Source: Nymphaea colorata
Taxonomy: Eukaryota; Streptophyta; Magnoliopsida; Nymphaeales; Nymphaeaceae
Length of the DNA stretch: 60,000 nt
Direction: 5' to 3'
Assembly: GCF_008831285.2 (NCBI RefSeq)
Contig: NC_045140.1
Location: forward strand, 19,902,370-19,962,369
Shown one piece after another: positions 11,130-18,034 of the stretch. The translations under genes and the position numbers were made by a program. Position 1 is the stretch's first letter; each line of letters opens with the position of its first letter. Below the pieces are notes generated by a model. That model was not told the origin of the DNA. It saw only the letters and a program-made list of their open reading frames with translations, and made no database searches.

Positions 11130-13204
11130 GGCCGTATCCTCGCACCCAAGTTTTTTTAAAATGGTCCATACCCGTACCCGCACCGGCACCCATACCTACG
11201 TGACATAGGTTTCTTTCTTGATGTATAAGGTTTTATGCTTATCTCTCGATTACGTTATGAATTCATGTAACTTATGCACGTTAAGCTTAACTATGTTCAT
11301 TTCTATATTTACGCATGACATTATTTTTAGACATATATTCTTGTTTTTTTATAATTATCCTCATCCTTTTCTGATTTTTCTATTTTTTAACATTAAAGCA
11401 AATAAATTTATGATTTTTTATGTTAAATAACATCACATATCTAACTCCCAGCCCAACAGGTAAGTGTTACGTTACAAACTTTACAACATTGCCTTTATTG
11501 ATTAAGCAATATCAAATAGCAAAATAGCGATGGTTACTGACTATGATTGGATTGGGTAGTTGTCAACAACTATTCCAACACAGCATGTCATCACAACCAT
11601 AATTATTTTGCATTGTGTGTATGTATGTGCATGTGTAAGTTCTTGCTACAACCATTTGCACAAGAAATTTAGTTTGATTTTTCTTTTCCAGTCTTGTCCA
11701 AATTGACGCCAGAGATGTGATATATAGGGTTAAAGCAGAGTTCACTTAAAGATGTCGGTGATCAACAGATCAAATACTGAAAATACAACAACCTTTGTGG
11801 GTCCGAAAATCACACTCACGCACATATACACAAGGAAAATAAAGAGAGAGAGAGAGAGAGAGAGAGAGAGTCCTTACCAGGCAAGACGCATTCGGTTCTA
11901 TGGTTATATCACCAGTCATCAAACCAACATCTGAGAATTCCTCTTTGAAATCTCTATATTTCTGATTGCTGAGTGCTTTGATAGGAGACGTGTAGATAAC
12001 CCGCTGATTATCACGTAATGACATTGCAATCGCATATGAAGCGACAACAGTTTTTCCTGCCGAAGTATGTGCTGATACCTAACAGGAATCCACAAAGCAC
12101 CGACTTGTAAACGTTGCCACCATGAAGATTTACATGATCCATATAATGCAGTAGAGACAGAGACAAAATGTCAGTCGAGCTGCCACAGCCAAGTCTTGGT
12201 TGTCCTTATTTTTTCGTATTAGAGCAATTCGCGCTGGTTCAAATCATACCATTCATAGAAATGTAAAACACTAGACAAAATTTACTGAGATTGGAATTTA
12301 GGGGCAAATAAACAAGCTTCTTCATGGCAGTGCGGCTTCGCCGTACCTCAAGATCTAGATAGAAGGAAGAAACTGCAAGAAAAAGCTTTGGAATAACTAT
12401 TCCGAACCACACAAACTTGAAAAGGATCTGAGAAGCAGCAAGCTGTAGAAACTTGCAACAAATCAGACTAACATCATTCAAAAACATAATGCTGAACTTT
12501 TCTTGTCTGAAAAGGTGCATCAATATTTAAAAAGATAAAATAACCATCGGACTCGAAGAGCTAAAGAACCGTAAAGCTGAGAATTCATAGCTCGCGTGGA
12601 AAAGGACAAGTAATAGTATCAAATTCGGTGCCAAGAATAACAATGACGATGCTACAGAATGACTTCAGCCAAATTCTCGAATTTTGAGAAATAGGAATAC
12701 AGAGATCAGACAGACGCTGAAATTTTCAAAAAATAAAAGGAGAATACGTCCATTGAAGCACCCCTCCACAAGCGATTTTCGAAATAAGGGAAAAAAAAAC
12801 TCGTGCCAGTCCAGTTGACACAGACCTAGTTATAGAAAAAGGATGGATGAACTACCCACAACTCAGAGAGAGACAGAACGAGAGAGAGAGAGGGGGGGAG
12901 GTGGCTGTGAGGGTCTAACCATGACGGATTCGCCTTTTTCGAGGCAATCGATGGCCTCTCTCTGGAAAGGGTCGAGCTCGAAAGGGAACACCTTGGCTGG
13001 CTCGGACCGTCCTCCATGAGCCATCGCCGATGTCTTGGAGGGCTTCGGGCCGTCGTCCGGGTAGGAAACGTCGTGAAGGCAGGCCACTGAGTCGGAGGCA
13101 GCACCGCCGGCGTCGCCCTTCCTCCAGCTCTTCTGAGGCGGTGGAGACCCGCCCTCTTCCTCCCCGCCCGAGCTCGTAAGCGTTTTCCTCTTCAAGGAGC
13201 CCAT
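723..13204 (-). CDS. MTR4: MTR4-type DExH-box RNA helicase, nuclear exosome cofactor (3' end of gene outside window)
   Basis: ATP-dependent 3'-5' RNA helicase of the Ski2-like family. Known family role: it unwinds and feeds RNA to the nuclear exosome, notably in rRNA precursor processing in the nucleolus and in nuclear RNA surveillance. Twelve exons join in frame: 12920-13204, 11878-12078, 8430-8648, 7333-7671, 6910-7014, 6352-6462, 5931-6181, 5632-5755, 5006-5288, 2170-2324, 1038-1184, 723-955. All introns are GT-AG. They total 2453 nt, about 817 codons; plant MTR4 is near 1000 residues, so roughly 170 C-terminal residues (rest of the helical DSHCT domain) lie beyond position 1. Visible: motif I AHTSAGKT (residues 98-105), DEVH (189-192), SAT (220-222), [10 protein letters not shown] (462-471), then winged-helix and arch/KOW regions. 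The N-terminus MGSLKRK and the ACLHDVSYP segment fit MTR4 rather than the paralogue HEN2. Start chosen at 13204 by that match; an in-frame ATG at 13294 would add 30 residues. Confidence 0.95.
1038..1184 (-). CDS. MTR4: MTR4 exon 11 (residues 692-740)
   Basis: Encodes [20 protein letters not shown] and [29 protein letters not shown], the conserved end of the arch region. The acceptor (CATGCAG) lacks a good pyrimidine tract and the donor is the weak GTGCTT. At 147 nt, skipping would keep the frame. One extra Leu in VPLLDP is visible compared with the usual IPLDP. Confidence 0.9.
1185..2169 (-). other. MTR4 intron 10
   Basis: 985-nt intron between exons 10 and 11. AT-rich, with no ORF, repeat or transposon end that I can identify. 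Confidence 0.75.
2170..2324 (-). CDS. MTR4: MTR4 exon 10 (to residue 691), KOW domain
   Basis: Found by translating between TTTCAG and GTAAAG. It encodes [16 protein letters not shown], then a variable [10 protein letters not shown] loop, then [12 protein letters not shown]. This matches the order of conserved segments in plant MTR4 arch domains. It joins exon 9 across a 2681-nt intron. Confidence 0.9.
2325..5005 (-). other. MTR4 intron 9 (2.7 kb)
   Basis: 2681-nt intron separating the two halves of the KOW/arch coding region. It holds three close ACTAGT palindromes (2915, 2927, 2942) and a purine-rich tract on the plus strand at 4236-4330. ORFs up to 136 codons here lie in low-complexity sequence and match no family I know. 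It is probably an intron enlarged by old insertions, but I cannot see clean transposon ends. Confidence 0.7.
4236..4330. repeat. Polypurine tract
   Basis: About 95 bases made almost only of A and G on the plus strand (GGAAAGGAAGAAATGAAGGA and similar), so polypyrimidine in the MTR4 pre-mRNA. Low-complexity repeat inside intron 9. Confidence 0.8.
5006..5288 (-). CDS. MTR4: MTR4 exon 9 (residues 546-640), arch/KOW start
   Basis: Begins [12 protein letters not shown], a charged coiled stalk helix of the arch, and continues through [18 protein letters not shown] and [13 protein letters not shown], which fit the start of the KOW domain that binds structured RNA and adaptor proteins in MTR4. Ends in phase 1 (G|AT). 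Confidence 0.93.
5289..5631 (-). other. MTR4 intron 8
   Basis: 343-nt intron. Contains a 14-base A run near 5338 on the plus strand; nothing else recognisable. Confidence 0.7.
5632..5755 (-). CDS. MTR4: MTR4 exon 8 (to residue 545), winged helix
   Basis: Completes the split serine, then encodes [19 protein letters not shown] and the [14 protein letters not shown] segment. These are conserved winged-helix and stalk-entry sequences of MTR4 family helicases. The acceptor is TTTAG, the donor GTTAGT. Confidence 0.94.
5931..6181 (-). CDS. MTR4: MTR4 exon 7 (residues 421-504), motifs V and VI
   Basis: Encodes [20 protein letters not shown] (motif V region) and [10 protein letters not shown] (motif VI with arginine fingers, residues 462-471), then the start of the winged-helix region (LDEKLEP). 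The exon ends in phase 2; the split Ser codon AG|T is completed by exon 8. Confidence 0.95.
6352..6462 (-). CDS. MTR4: MTR4 exon 6 (residues 384-420)
   Basis: A short exon of 37 codons, identified by translating between TTTCAG and GTTAGT. It encodes [19 protein letters not shown] followed by LFQEGLIK, a strongly conserved Ski2/Mtr4 RecA2 segment. It joins exons 5 and 7 in frame. Confidence 0.93.
6463..6909 (-). other. MTR4 intron 5 with purine tract and (GA)n
   Basis: 447-nt intron. The plus strand shows a polypurine stretch at about 6635-6712 and a pure (GA) run at 6879-6902. In the transcript the latter is (CU)n beginning seven nucleotides after the donor of exon 5. Confidence 0.8.
6910..7014 (-). 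CDS. MTR4: MTR4 exon 5 (residues 349-383)
   Basis: A 105-nt exon encoding [13 protein letters not shown] through [15 protein letters not shown], a helical insertion in RecA2 found in MTR4 proteins. The acceptor is TTTCAG. The donor GTTTTTTT runs directly into a (CT) microsatellite at 6879-6902. Confidence 0.92.
7015..7332 (-). other. MTR4 intron 4
   Basis: 318-nt AT-rich intron between exons 4 and 5. No other feature seen. Confidence 0.7.
7333..7671 (-). CDS. MTR4: MTR4 exon 4 (residues 236-348), start of RecA2
   Basis: The acceptor TGCAG precedes GTCCACAGG. The exon encodes [17 protein letters not shown] (linker into RecA2), then a charged variable loop ([13 protein letters not shown]), then [15 protein letters not shown], the RecA2 motif IV region. 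The donor is GTAACG. It is the longest exon seen here (339 nt, 113 codons). Confidence 0.95.
7672..8429 (-). other. MTR4 intron 3
   Basis: 758-nt intron between exons 3 and 4. AT-rich. No coding segment, clear repeat or transposon terminus identified. Confidence 0.7.
8430..8648 (-). CDS. MTR4: MTR4 exon 3 (residues 163-235), DEVH box
   Basis: The exon starts with GTGATGACAACAGAG after CAG and encodes [13 protein letters not shown], the DEVH Walker B box (residues 189-192), RGVVWEES and motif III FLSAT (residues 218-222), ending at ADWVAK. The donor is GTTTTT, a weak one. Length 219 nt, phase 0 on both ends. Confidence 0.95.
8840..8975. repeat. 68-bp tandem repeat, two copies
   Basis: Two adjacent diverged copies, 8840-8907 and 8908-8975. 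Both contain GTTATCAGAT followed by TGAACCATGGTGCT. A local duplication in intron 2; no function is suggested by the sequence. Confidence 0.75.
10513..11208. mobile_element. Non-autonomous DNA transposon, probably hAT type, 696 bp
   Basis: The element is bounded by the direct repeat GTTTCTTT at 10505-10512 and 11209-11216, an 8-bp target duplication as made by hAT transposases. Ends are imperfect terminal inverted repeats: the left begins CTATGTAACATGGGTA and the right, read inward on the other strand, CTATGTCACGTAGGTA. Subterminal regions on both sides are rich in GGTACGGGTA and GGGTACC-type motifs in opposite orientations. No transposase ORF is present. A (TA) microsatellite occupies 11051-11128. 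Superfamily is inferred from target-site length; a 9-bp reading (MULE-like) would make the ends asymmetric. Confidence 0.8.
11051..11128. repeat. (TA)n microsatellite
   Basis: About 38 TA units, uninterrupted, inside the 696-bp transposon. Any Tyr-Ile ORF across it is an artefact of the repeat. Confidence 0.95.
11878..12078 (-). CDS. MTR4: MTR4 exon 2 (residues 96-162), Walker A
   Basis: The acceptor TTAG precedes GTATCAGC. The exon begins with [10 protein letters not shown], which is helicase motif I and binds ATP phosphates. It continues through [17 protein letters not shown] (motif Ia region) and GLMTGDITI (Ib region). The donor GTAAGG is followed after seven bases by a (CT) run. The length of 201 nt keeps phase 0 on both sides. 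Confidence 0.95.
12079..12919 (-). other. MTR4 intron 1
   Basis: 841-nt intron. Just inside the donor is a C-rich then CT-rich stretch in the transcript (plus strand 12864-12900, GA with a G7 run). No other feature recognised. Confidence 0.75.
12920..13204 (-). CDS. MTR4: MTR4 exon 1 (residues 1-95)
   Basis: Start ATG is at 13204-13202. The exon encodes a low-complexity N-terminus rich in Gly, Glu and Pro, then the conserved ACLHDVSYP segment and the [13 protein letters not shown] element just before motif I. It ends in ATG followed by GTTAGA (phase 0). A cytosine and CT-rich tract starts about 20 nt into the intron. Confidence 0.93.
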
Positions 13205-14029
13205 CTGTGAGTGAGGGAGAGAGACAGAGAGAGAGAGTTGGAGCCCCCCCTTCGTCTCCCACTGAGCTTCTGCTTCGCGCGGAAACCCTCGCAATGTTCC
13301 GCTGCCTCCAATGTTTAAGGCTTTAAATTTTTTGAATAATTCTTAAAAGGGCCGGTTTGATGTCTTGAAAATATAAAAACCGAAAAAGAAGTTCGTAGAA
13401 ATTTATTTTCGGGATTGGAATTGAAAACAAAATTCACATTCACATTTTCGAATCGCTAAACTTGGATTTATATTTTTAAAAACAAATTTCAGTGATGGTT
13501 AAAAGTTGAAATCGAAGCAACTTTTTTTCATTTTCTTGAAAACATTAAGCCTATAAGTAGTTATGTTAAAGAATGTGTCCATTTGAAAATTATACGTAAA
13601 ATGTTGGGGTGCATTGAAATATTTCATGTTTAACAGCATAAAGAAGGGTTCGAGCTTTTCGTTTCCGACTTTCTCTTCTCTCTCCTCTCCGCCGGGACAA
13701 TAAAACCAGACCGGCGACCAATTTTTAAATTAATCCAAATTTGATCTGAGTCCAAACATTTTTTCACATCTGAATTCAAAAATGAACATGAGTACCGCTA
13801 CATGCGTTTGATGGCTTGGGAAATTCTTCCAAGCCAATCCAAGCTTTTCAGTAACAAAAAGCTGGAGCCTGACTTTTTCCGCTCATCTTTTTTCAGCCAA
13901 AAATGATATCACTCTTGAAATTTTAAAAGATCCACAGTAAAATCTGTTGTTCATCGAACTATAAATTTTATATTGCACTTCAGATCCATACGTAAAGTCC
14001 TCGTTTTACATTTTGCATTGAGAAAATAT
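13205..14029 (-). promoter_or_regulatory. MTR4 5' UTR and promoter region
   Basis: Upstream of the MTR4 start codon. The first 35 nt upstream are CT-rich in the mRNA and end in CTCACAG directly before ATG, which also reads as a splice acceptor, so a 5' UTR intron is possible. AAACCCT on the plus strand at 13283-13289 resembles the telo-box of plant ribosome-biogenesis genes (7 of 8 bases). A CT-rich tract followed by CCGCCGGGACAATAAAA lies at about 13671-13705. No convincing TATA box can be assigned, and the transcription start is not determined. Confidence 0.45.
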
Positions 14030-14186
14030 TTGATCTAAGATCAAAGGGGATGTTTTGATCTTAAATTTCTTACCATGTATTAGAGAGTAAGAGAGTAGAT
14101 CAAAGGCAATCAAACACCTTTTAAGGTACCAAATCAACGAATCAAAATATTGATCATGGGATGTGTAGGTAAAAACTTGCAATCTA

Positions 14187-14262
14187 GACCCCAAGGGGTT
14201 GGCGCAATGGTTGGGGTGAGGGCTTGTAGGTGACCAGTTCCCTTCTAAAATCTCATAGCCAT
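14187..14262 (+). mobile_element. tRNA-derived SINE-like head, copy 1
   Basis: Contains TGGCGCAATGG, an exact match to the RNA polymerase III A-box consensus TRGYNNANNNG. The region where box B should lie (TTCCCTTCTAAAATCTC) has decayed. It is not a tRNA gene: no anticodon stem or acceptor stem can be folded by eye. Confidence 0.6.
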
Positions 14263-14540
14263 CATTCTCTTGTGCTGCAAAGCCACTTATATGTAAATTA
14301 AATTAAAGCATGATAAAGGCAGGACATCGAGGCATTGAACACATACCTTATACTAGAATGGGGGTGGAAGCATTGGATATGATCTAAGATCAAAAGAGAG
14401 GTTTTGATCTTAAGTTACATTAAGATACATTAGAGAGTATATCAAAAGCAGTCAAACACATTCTATGGTGCGAAATCAACTATATGAAAAGAAAATCAAA
14501 ATAAAGATACTGGGATGTGTATGTGAAGACTTTTAATATA

Positions 14541-14612
14541 GACCCCGAAGGGGTTGACACAATGGTTGGGGTGGAGGTTCGTAGGTAGCCAATTCCATTT
14601 TCGAATCTCCTA
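14541..14612 (+). mobile_element. tRNA-derived SINE-like head, copy 2
   Basis: Homologue of the unit 350 bp upstream. Here box A (TGACACAATGG) has one mismatch, but box B is preserved as TTTTCGAATCTCC, about 45 nt downstream. The two copies together show both polymerase III boxes, which supports a SINE origin. Confidence 0.6.
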
Positions 14613-14870
14613 ATCATCATTCTTTTGTGCTACAAAGCCACTTATATGCAAATTGAAATACGACAGAGGTGAGACTCTAAGGCATTGAAAGTATACCTTA
14701 CACTCTATGGGGGTGGAAGCTTTGGATATAAAATAAGATCAAAGGGAGGTTTTGATCTTAAATTTCATTAGGATTTATTAGACAGTATATCAAAAGCAAT
14801 CAAACGCTTCTAGCTGCCAAATCAACTTTATGAAAATAAAAACAAAACAAAGATAATGGGATATGTATGT

Positions 14871-15780
14871 CTATATATGAAAATAAAACAACCAATCAAG
14901 GTTTTATGCAAGTCTATAATTGTTTGGGTATGAATTGGTATGAATTGATCCAGATCCACGTGAAATTCGAAAGAGAAAAATCCCATTAAATATTTAGGTT
15001 GGACCTACATGGTTTATAAACGGGCCAAACATGATTTAAAAATAAATTTTATACCGCCACCCCTTTCCTATTTTAGGAAGGTTGAATTCGGATATAGGTT
15101 ATAGATGATGGCTTGAGCATGAGTTTGGGTTTTAATGTTGGTGTTTCAAGTTTGGATTTGAATTTGTATTTGTATTTGGAACCATGTTTAGGTTTAGATT
15201 AAAGTAAAGAGAAAGACAGACTTGAGCTTGGTTTAGAAAGGTCATCGAGCCAGGTTTGTTTCAATAGAACAGATTTGAATTAGGTGTAATTATATTTGAA
15301 CTTAAATACAAGTGAAGAAAGGTCCACATTAATATACTTTTCAAATTCACAATCCAATCTTTTTTACACCCAAATCCGAATCTAACTTTTAAATACGTAA
15401 AATCATATTGTGACATATTAAGACCAGCTTTCAAATGATATGAATATTGAATATACAATATTTATTTAATACTTATTTAAAACTGAAACCAATTTGATTG
15501 GATGTTAACTTTTTTTTAATAACCGATTTTTCAAAGCAGTTTGAACAAATACCTCATCTGAATATTTTTTAAAATTCAAATTTAAAGAAATTTGAACATA
15601 AGAAAACACGAAATCATAAGCGTATGGCAACCTTCTAAATAAAGGGCGGACTAATTTTTCCTCGCCTTTACAACGAACAAATTTTATTTTTCTTAAAATA
15701 AATGCTTTAAACCGGATTTGCGATGGGTCACCATATTAGTAAGTAGGTGGAGGCATCTGGCAAGACAGTGAGACGCCACC
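14871..15780. other. Intergenic, AT-rich, no feature recognised
   Basis: AT-rich sequence with short GTTTGGATTTG-like and ATTTGTATTTG repeats around 15110-15190. No gene, terminus or RNA is recognisable. Confidence 0.6.
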
Positions 15781-15822
15781 TCCATCCATTCCCTCCCTCT
15801 CCCGCTTTTCTTCGTTCTTGAT

Positions 15823-15830
15823 TTTGGCGC
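15823..15830 (+). promoter_or_regulatory. E2F-type site TTTGGCGC
   Basis: TTTGGCGC matches the E2F consensus TTTSSCGC. It lies in a CT-rich, promoter-like stretch about 90 bp before a possible plus-strand start codon at 15920. Meaning depends on whether that gene is real. Confidence 0.35.
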
Positions 15831-15963
15831 GTAAAAGGTGAGACCCCTCACTCAGCATCGTTGATTGATTACCGAGGAAAGAATATCACCACCGGAGGGC
15901 GGTGCTTCTGCTGCAAACGATGAGAAGATCTCTGGCGGCAGTTTCGCAATCGCGATGCCCACT

Positions 15964-16073
15964 CGCAGCAGGCAGGCAAGATTTTCTCCGTCGCTGAATC
16001 AAGTGCTTCTGGCTTAAACGCAGCAGGCAGGCAAGATTTTCTCTCTCTCTGAATCAAGTGCTTCTGGCTTACG
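15964..16073. repeat. 55-bp tandem duplication
   Basis: Two copies, 15964-16018 and 16019-16073, sharing CGCAGCAGGCAGGCAAGATT, TGAATCAAGTGCTTCTGGCT. It duplicates the possible splice-donor region of the candidate plus-strand gene. Confidence 0.85.
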
Positions 16074-16074
16074 C

Positions 16075-16236
16075 GAATTGAGAGGGGAAAGATTTATACG
16101 GGTTCTCGATATCTTAATCTTTTGTTTCTGTTTTGTTTGCCATCGCCGGTGTGCCGAATTGAGGGGGGAAAAATTTATATGGGTTCTTGATATCTTCATC
16201 TCTTGTTTATGTTTTGTTTGCCCATCGGCGCACAGG
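16075..16236. repeat. 81-bp tandem duplication
   Basis: Two diverged copies beginning GAATTGAG at 16075 and 16156. Both contain GGGTTCTYGATATCTT and TGTTTTGTTTGCC. Directly follows the 55-bp duplication, so this stretch has duplicated repeatedly. Confidence 0.8.
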
Positions 16237-16505
16237 CGATGGCGGCTGGCAGCCATCTCCACCGTTCATTTGTGTTCGTACGTGGTTTCCTATTAGGATT
16301 TTTTTATAGTCCGTCGGGTTTATCATTCCAGGTAGGGATCTTTCATGTTGGCTATGCGCTCGGGGTTTCCGTTGGGGTTTTGGTTGGGTTCTTCCGTTGA
16401 AGTTGTTGCTGATTTCTGATATTTGGTTCCCCATTGGGTCTGCTACCGCTTTCTGTTAGTCCGTCGCTCGGTTCCCTGCTGGTTCTGTCATGGGTCGCAG
16501 CTTAC

Positions 16506-16620
16506 GTTGTTGCTGTTGTCCCTGCTGGGTCTACCGCCTTGGGTCGCCCCTTAGGTTGTTGCTGTTGTCCCTGCTGGGTCTACCGCTTTGGGTCGCCCCT
16601 TAGGTTGCTGTTGTGCCTGT
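16506..16620. repeat. 49-bp minisatellite, ~2.3 copies
   Basis: Copies start at 16506, 16555 and 16604 with GTTGTTGCTGTTGTCCCTGC then GGGTCTACCGCYTTGGGTCG. ORFs read across it are products of the repeat. Confidence 0.9.
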
Positions 16621-18034
16621 TTTTTGAATGTATTCGAGGGGTCGACATAGGCCAGCCTGTTTCTTGAATGTATTTCATAATTTATAATATTCGCTCATAT
16701 TGGGATCCATCTTTCCTCGAGTTGGTTTTGTTTTCTTGAGGTGTTCTCCTTTGTCCATTTGTTTCTTGGAAAACTCCCTACCATATGATGGTTTAGGGCA
16801 GCAACCTACGGGTAATAGGGTTGCTTATATGGTTATCCTACAATTCTTGTTTCCTTTTCTATATATTGGTTCTACTACATGGTTCAGTGTTCTGATGTTG
16901 ATTATGAAAGGAAAGTAGATGCTACCTCTCCTGCTTTCAGTGTTTTGGTCTCTTCATTCTCAGGGGCGGTTCTTTTGTGAATAATTTTGTTTGATATTCA
17001 CATGTTGTTTTGCTGTTTGAGGAAGTTAACGTGATTCAAATCTACATGTTTATTTGGTTGTCCTCTTCATGTCTGTTTGTGTGTTTTTCACTTTACAAGG
17101 AAACTATGCTTACTCTTTTAGTTACAAATCATATAACTGGGCATTTTTGTTTTTTTTAGGTACAAGGTCAAGATGTCTACCTATATTCCCTTCTTCGGTT
17201 TCTGTTGCTGAATTTCTCCAGGTACCACTACTACTACTACTACATAAGCATATTTGAGTTAGAACTTTTTGCTTGCTTTTAGGTTTCTACATTTTCTTCT
17301 TGTTGAGGTAAAATTCTTTAAACTAATGAAATAGAATCTGTTTGTTAGTGTCAATTATAATCACTATTCACGTGCCTTTGATAAGGGTCAATTATAATTG
17401 CTAATCACGTGCACTGTTTGGTGTGATTTACTAATTTTGGATTTTAGAATTTTGGCCTATAAAGAGTTGGAACTTGTTGCTGGATGCACTTAGTGTGGGA
17501 TGGATGCATTTGTTTTTGTGTTTAATTTGCTGCGCATTTGATTACTTAGTGATAGTTATAATTTTTGAAAGTTTGAATATTGACTTGAATGCCAGCATTC
17601 ACCATAGAGTGGGATAAAGGAGGAGCTATTTGTAATACTGTTCTGACAACATAAAGATCCGCTAGGATGTAGGCTGAGCAGCTGGCGGAACATGCCCATA
17701 ATACTTGGCTCTGGTGGTTGTGCACCTATTGTTGCTATAAGACTATAAATTATATCGTATTGATTGTTATGGGTTGTTGTTATGTATCACTATTAATCAT
17801 ATTATACCACTAGACAGTTAACAACTAGTATATATAATACTTGTGTTCCATACAGTCATAAACCATTAAACAATTTAAGTGTGCCTAGGCATGCCCAAGT
17901 GTTGGCTAGGCACTAGGCTCAACTTGTCACCCAGGCTGCACCTAGCGACCTTGATAACATATGATAAATTTAAAATATGACAATATATGTTATTCTCTTA
18001 GTGGCAATGCTGCTCCATAATTTTAGACATGGTC
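16621..18034. other. AT-rich non-coding stretch before the satellite
   Basis: No supported gene apart from the possible exon at 17161-17220. Contains a two-copy 37-bp repeat (17350-17423) with two G-boxes, and a GCCTAGGC-rich patch at 17883-17920 of the kind seen near old plant transposons. Confidence 0.5.
17350..17423. repeat. 37-bp tandem repeat carrying two CACGTG motifs
   Basis: GTCAATTATAAT is repeated at 17350 and 17387, each followed by CACGTGC (CACGTG at 17369-17374 and 17406-17411). CACGTG is the plant G-box bound by bZIP and bHLH factors; no gene is clearly attached. Confidence 0.6.

Larger units (their letters stand above)
8649..11877 (-). other. MTR4 intron 2 (3.2 kb)
   Basis: The largest intron visible. 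It contains a (GA) run close to the exon 3 acceptor (8684-8701), a 68-bp two-copy tandem repeat (8840-8975), a 696-bp DNA transposon with target duplication (10513-11208) and a (GA) run at 11843-11870 next to the exon 2 donor. The rest (about 8976-10504) is AT-rich with no recognisable gene. Confidence 0.85.
14030..14870 (+). repeat. ~348-bp tandem repeat (2.4 copies) containing SINE-like units
   Basis: Copies start near 14030, 14379 and 14727 with variants of GATCTAAGATCAAA then GTTTTGATCTTAA. Each of the first two copies contains a tRNA-like head, followed by TTGTGCTRCAAAGCCACTTATATG and an AT-rich tail. The third copy is truncated before its head. The whole composite unit was duplicated in tandem, not only the SINE-like part. 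Confidence 0.8.
15920..17220 (+). other. Possible 5' end of a plus-strand gene with an organelle-type presequence
   Basis: ATG at 15920 begins a short frame MRRSLAAVSQSRCPLAAG, rich in Arg, Ser and Ala and without acidic residues, like a mitochondrial presequence. It reaches a stop at 15994 unless spliced. A candidate second exon at about 17161-17220 lies between a pyrimidine-rich TTTTTTTTAG and GTACCA. In one frame it reads TRSRCLPIFPSSVSVAEFLQ, also presequence-like. The join would need a GC donor (GCAG|GCAGGCAAG or similar). No further exons are found before the satellite array at 18 kb. This is inference; it may be a decayed 5' gene fragment. Confidence 0.2.

Noticed and set aside
10908-11193. 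ORFs with Tyr-Ile repeats
   Set aside because: Translation of the (TA) microsatellite inside the transposon.
17883-17920. GCCTAGGC-rich patch as a transposon end
   Set aside because: No target duplication or partner terminus found.
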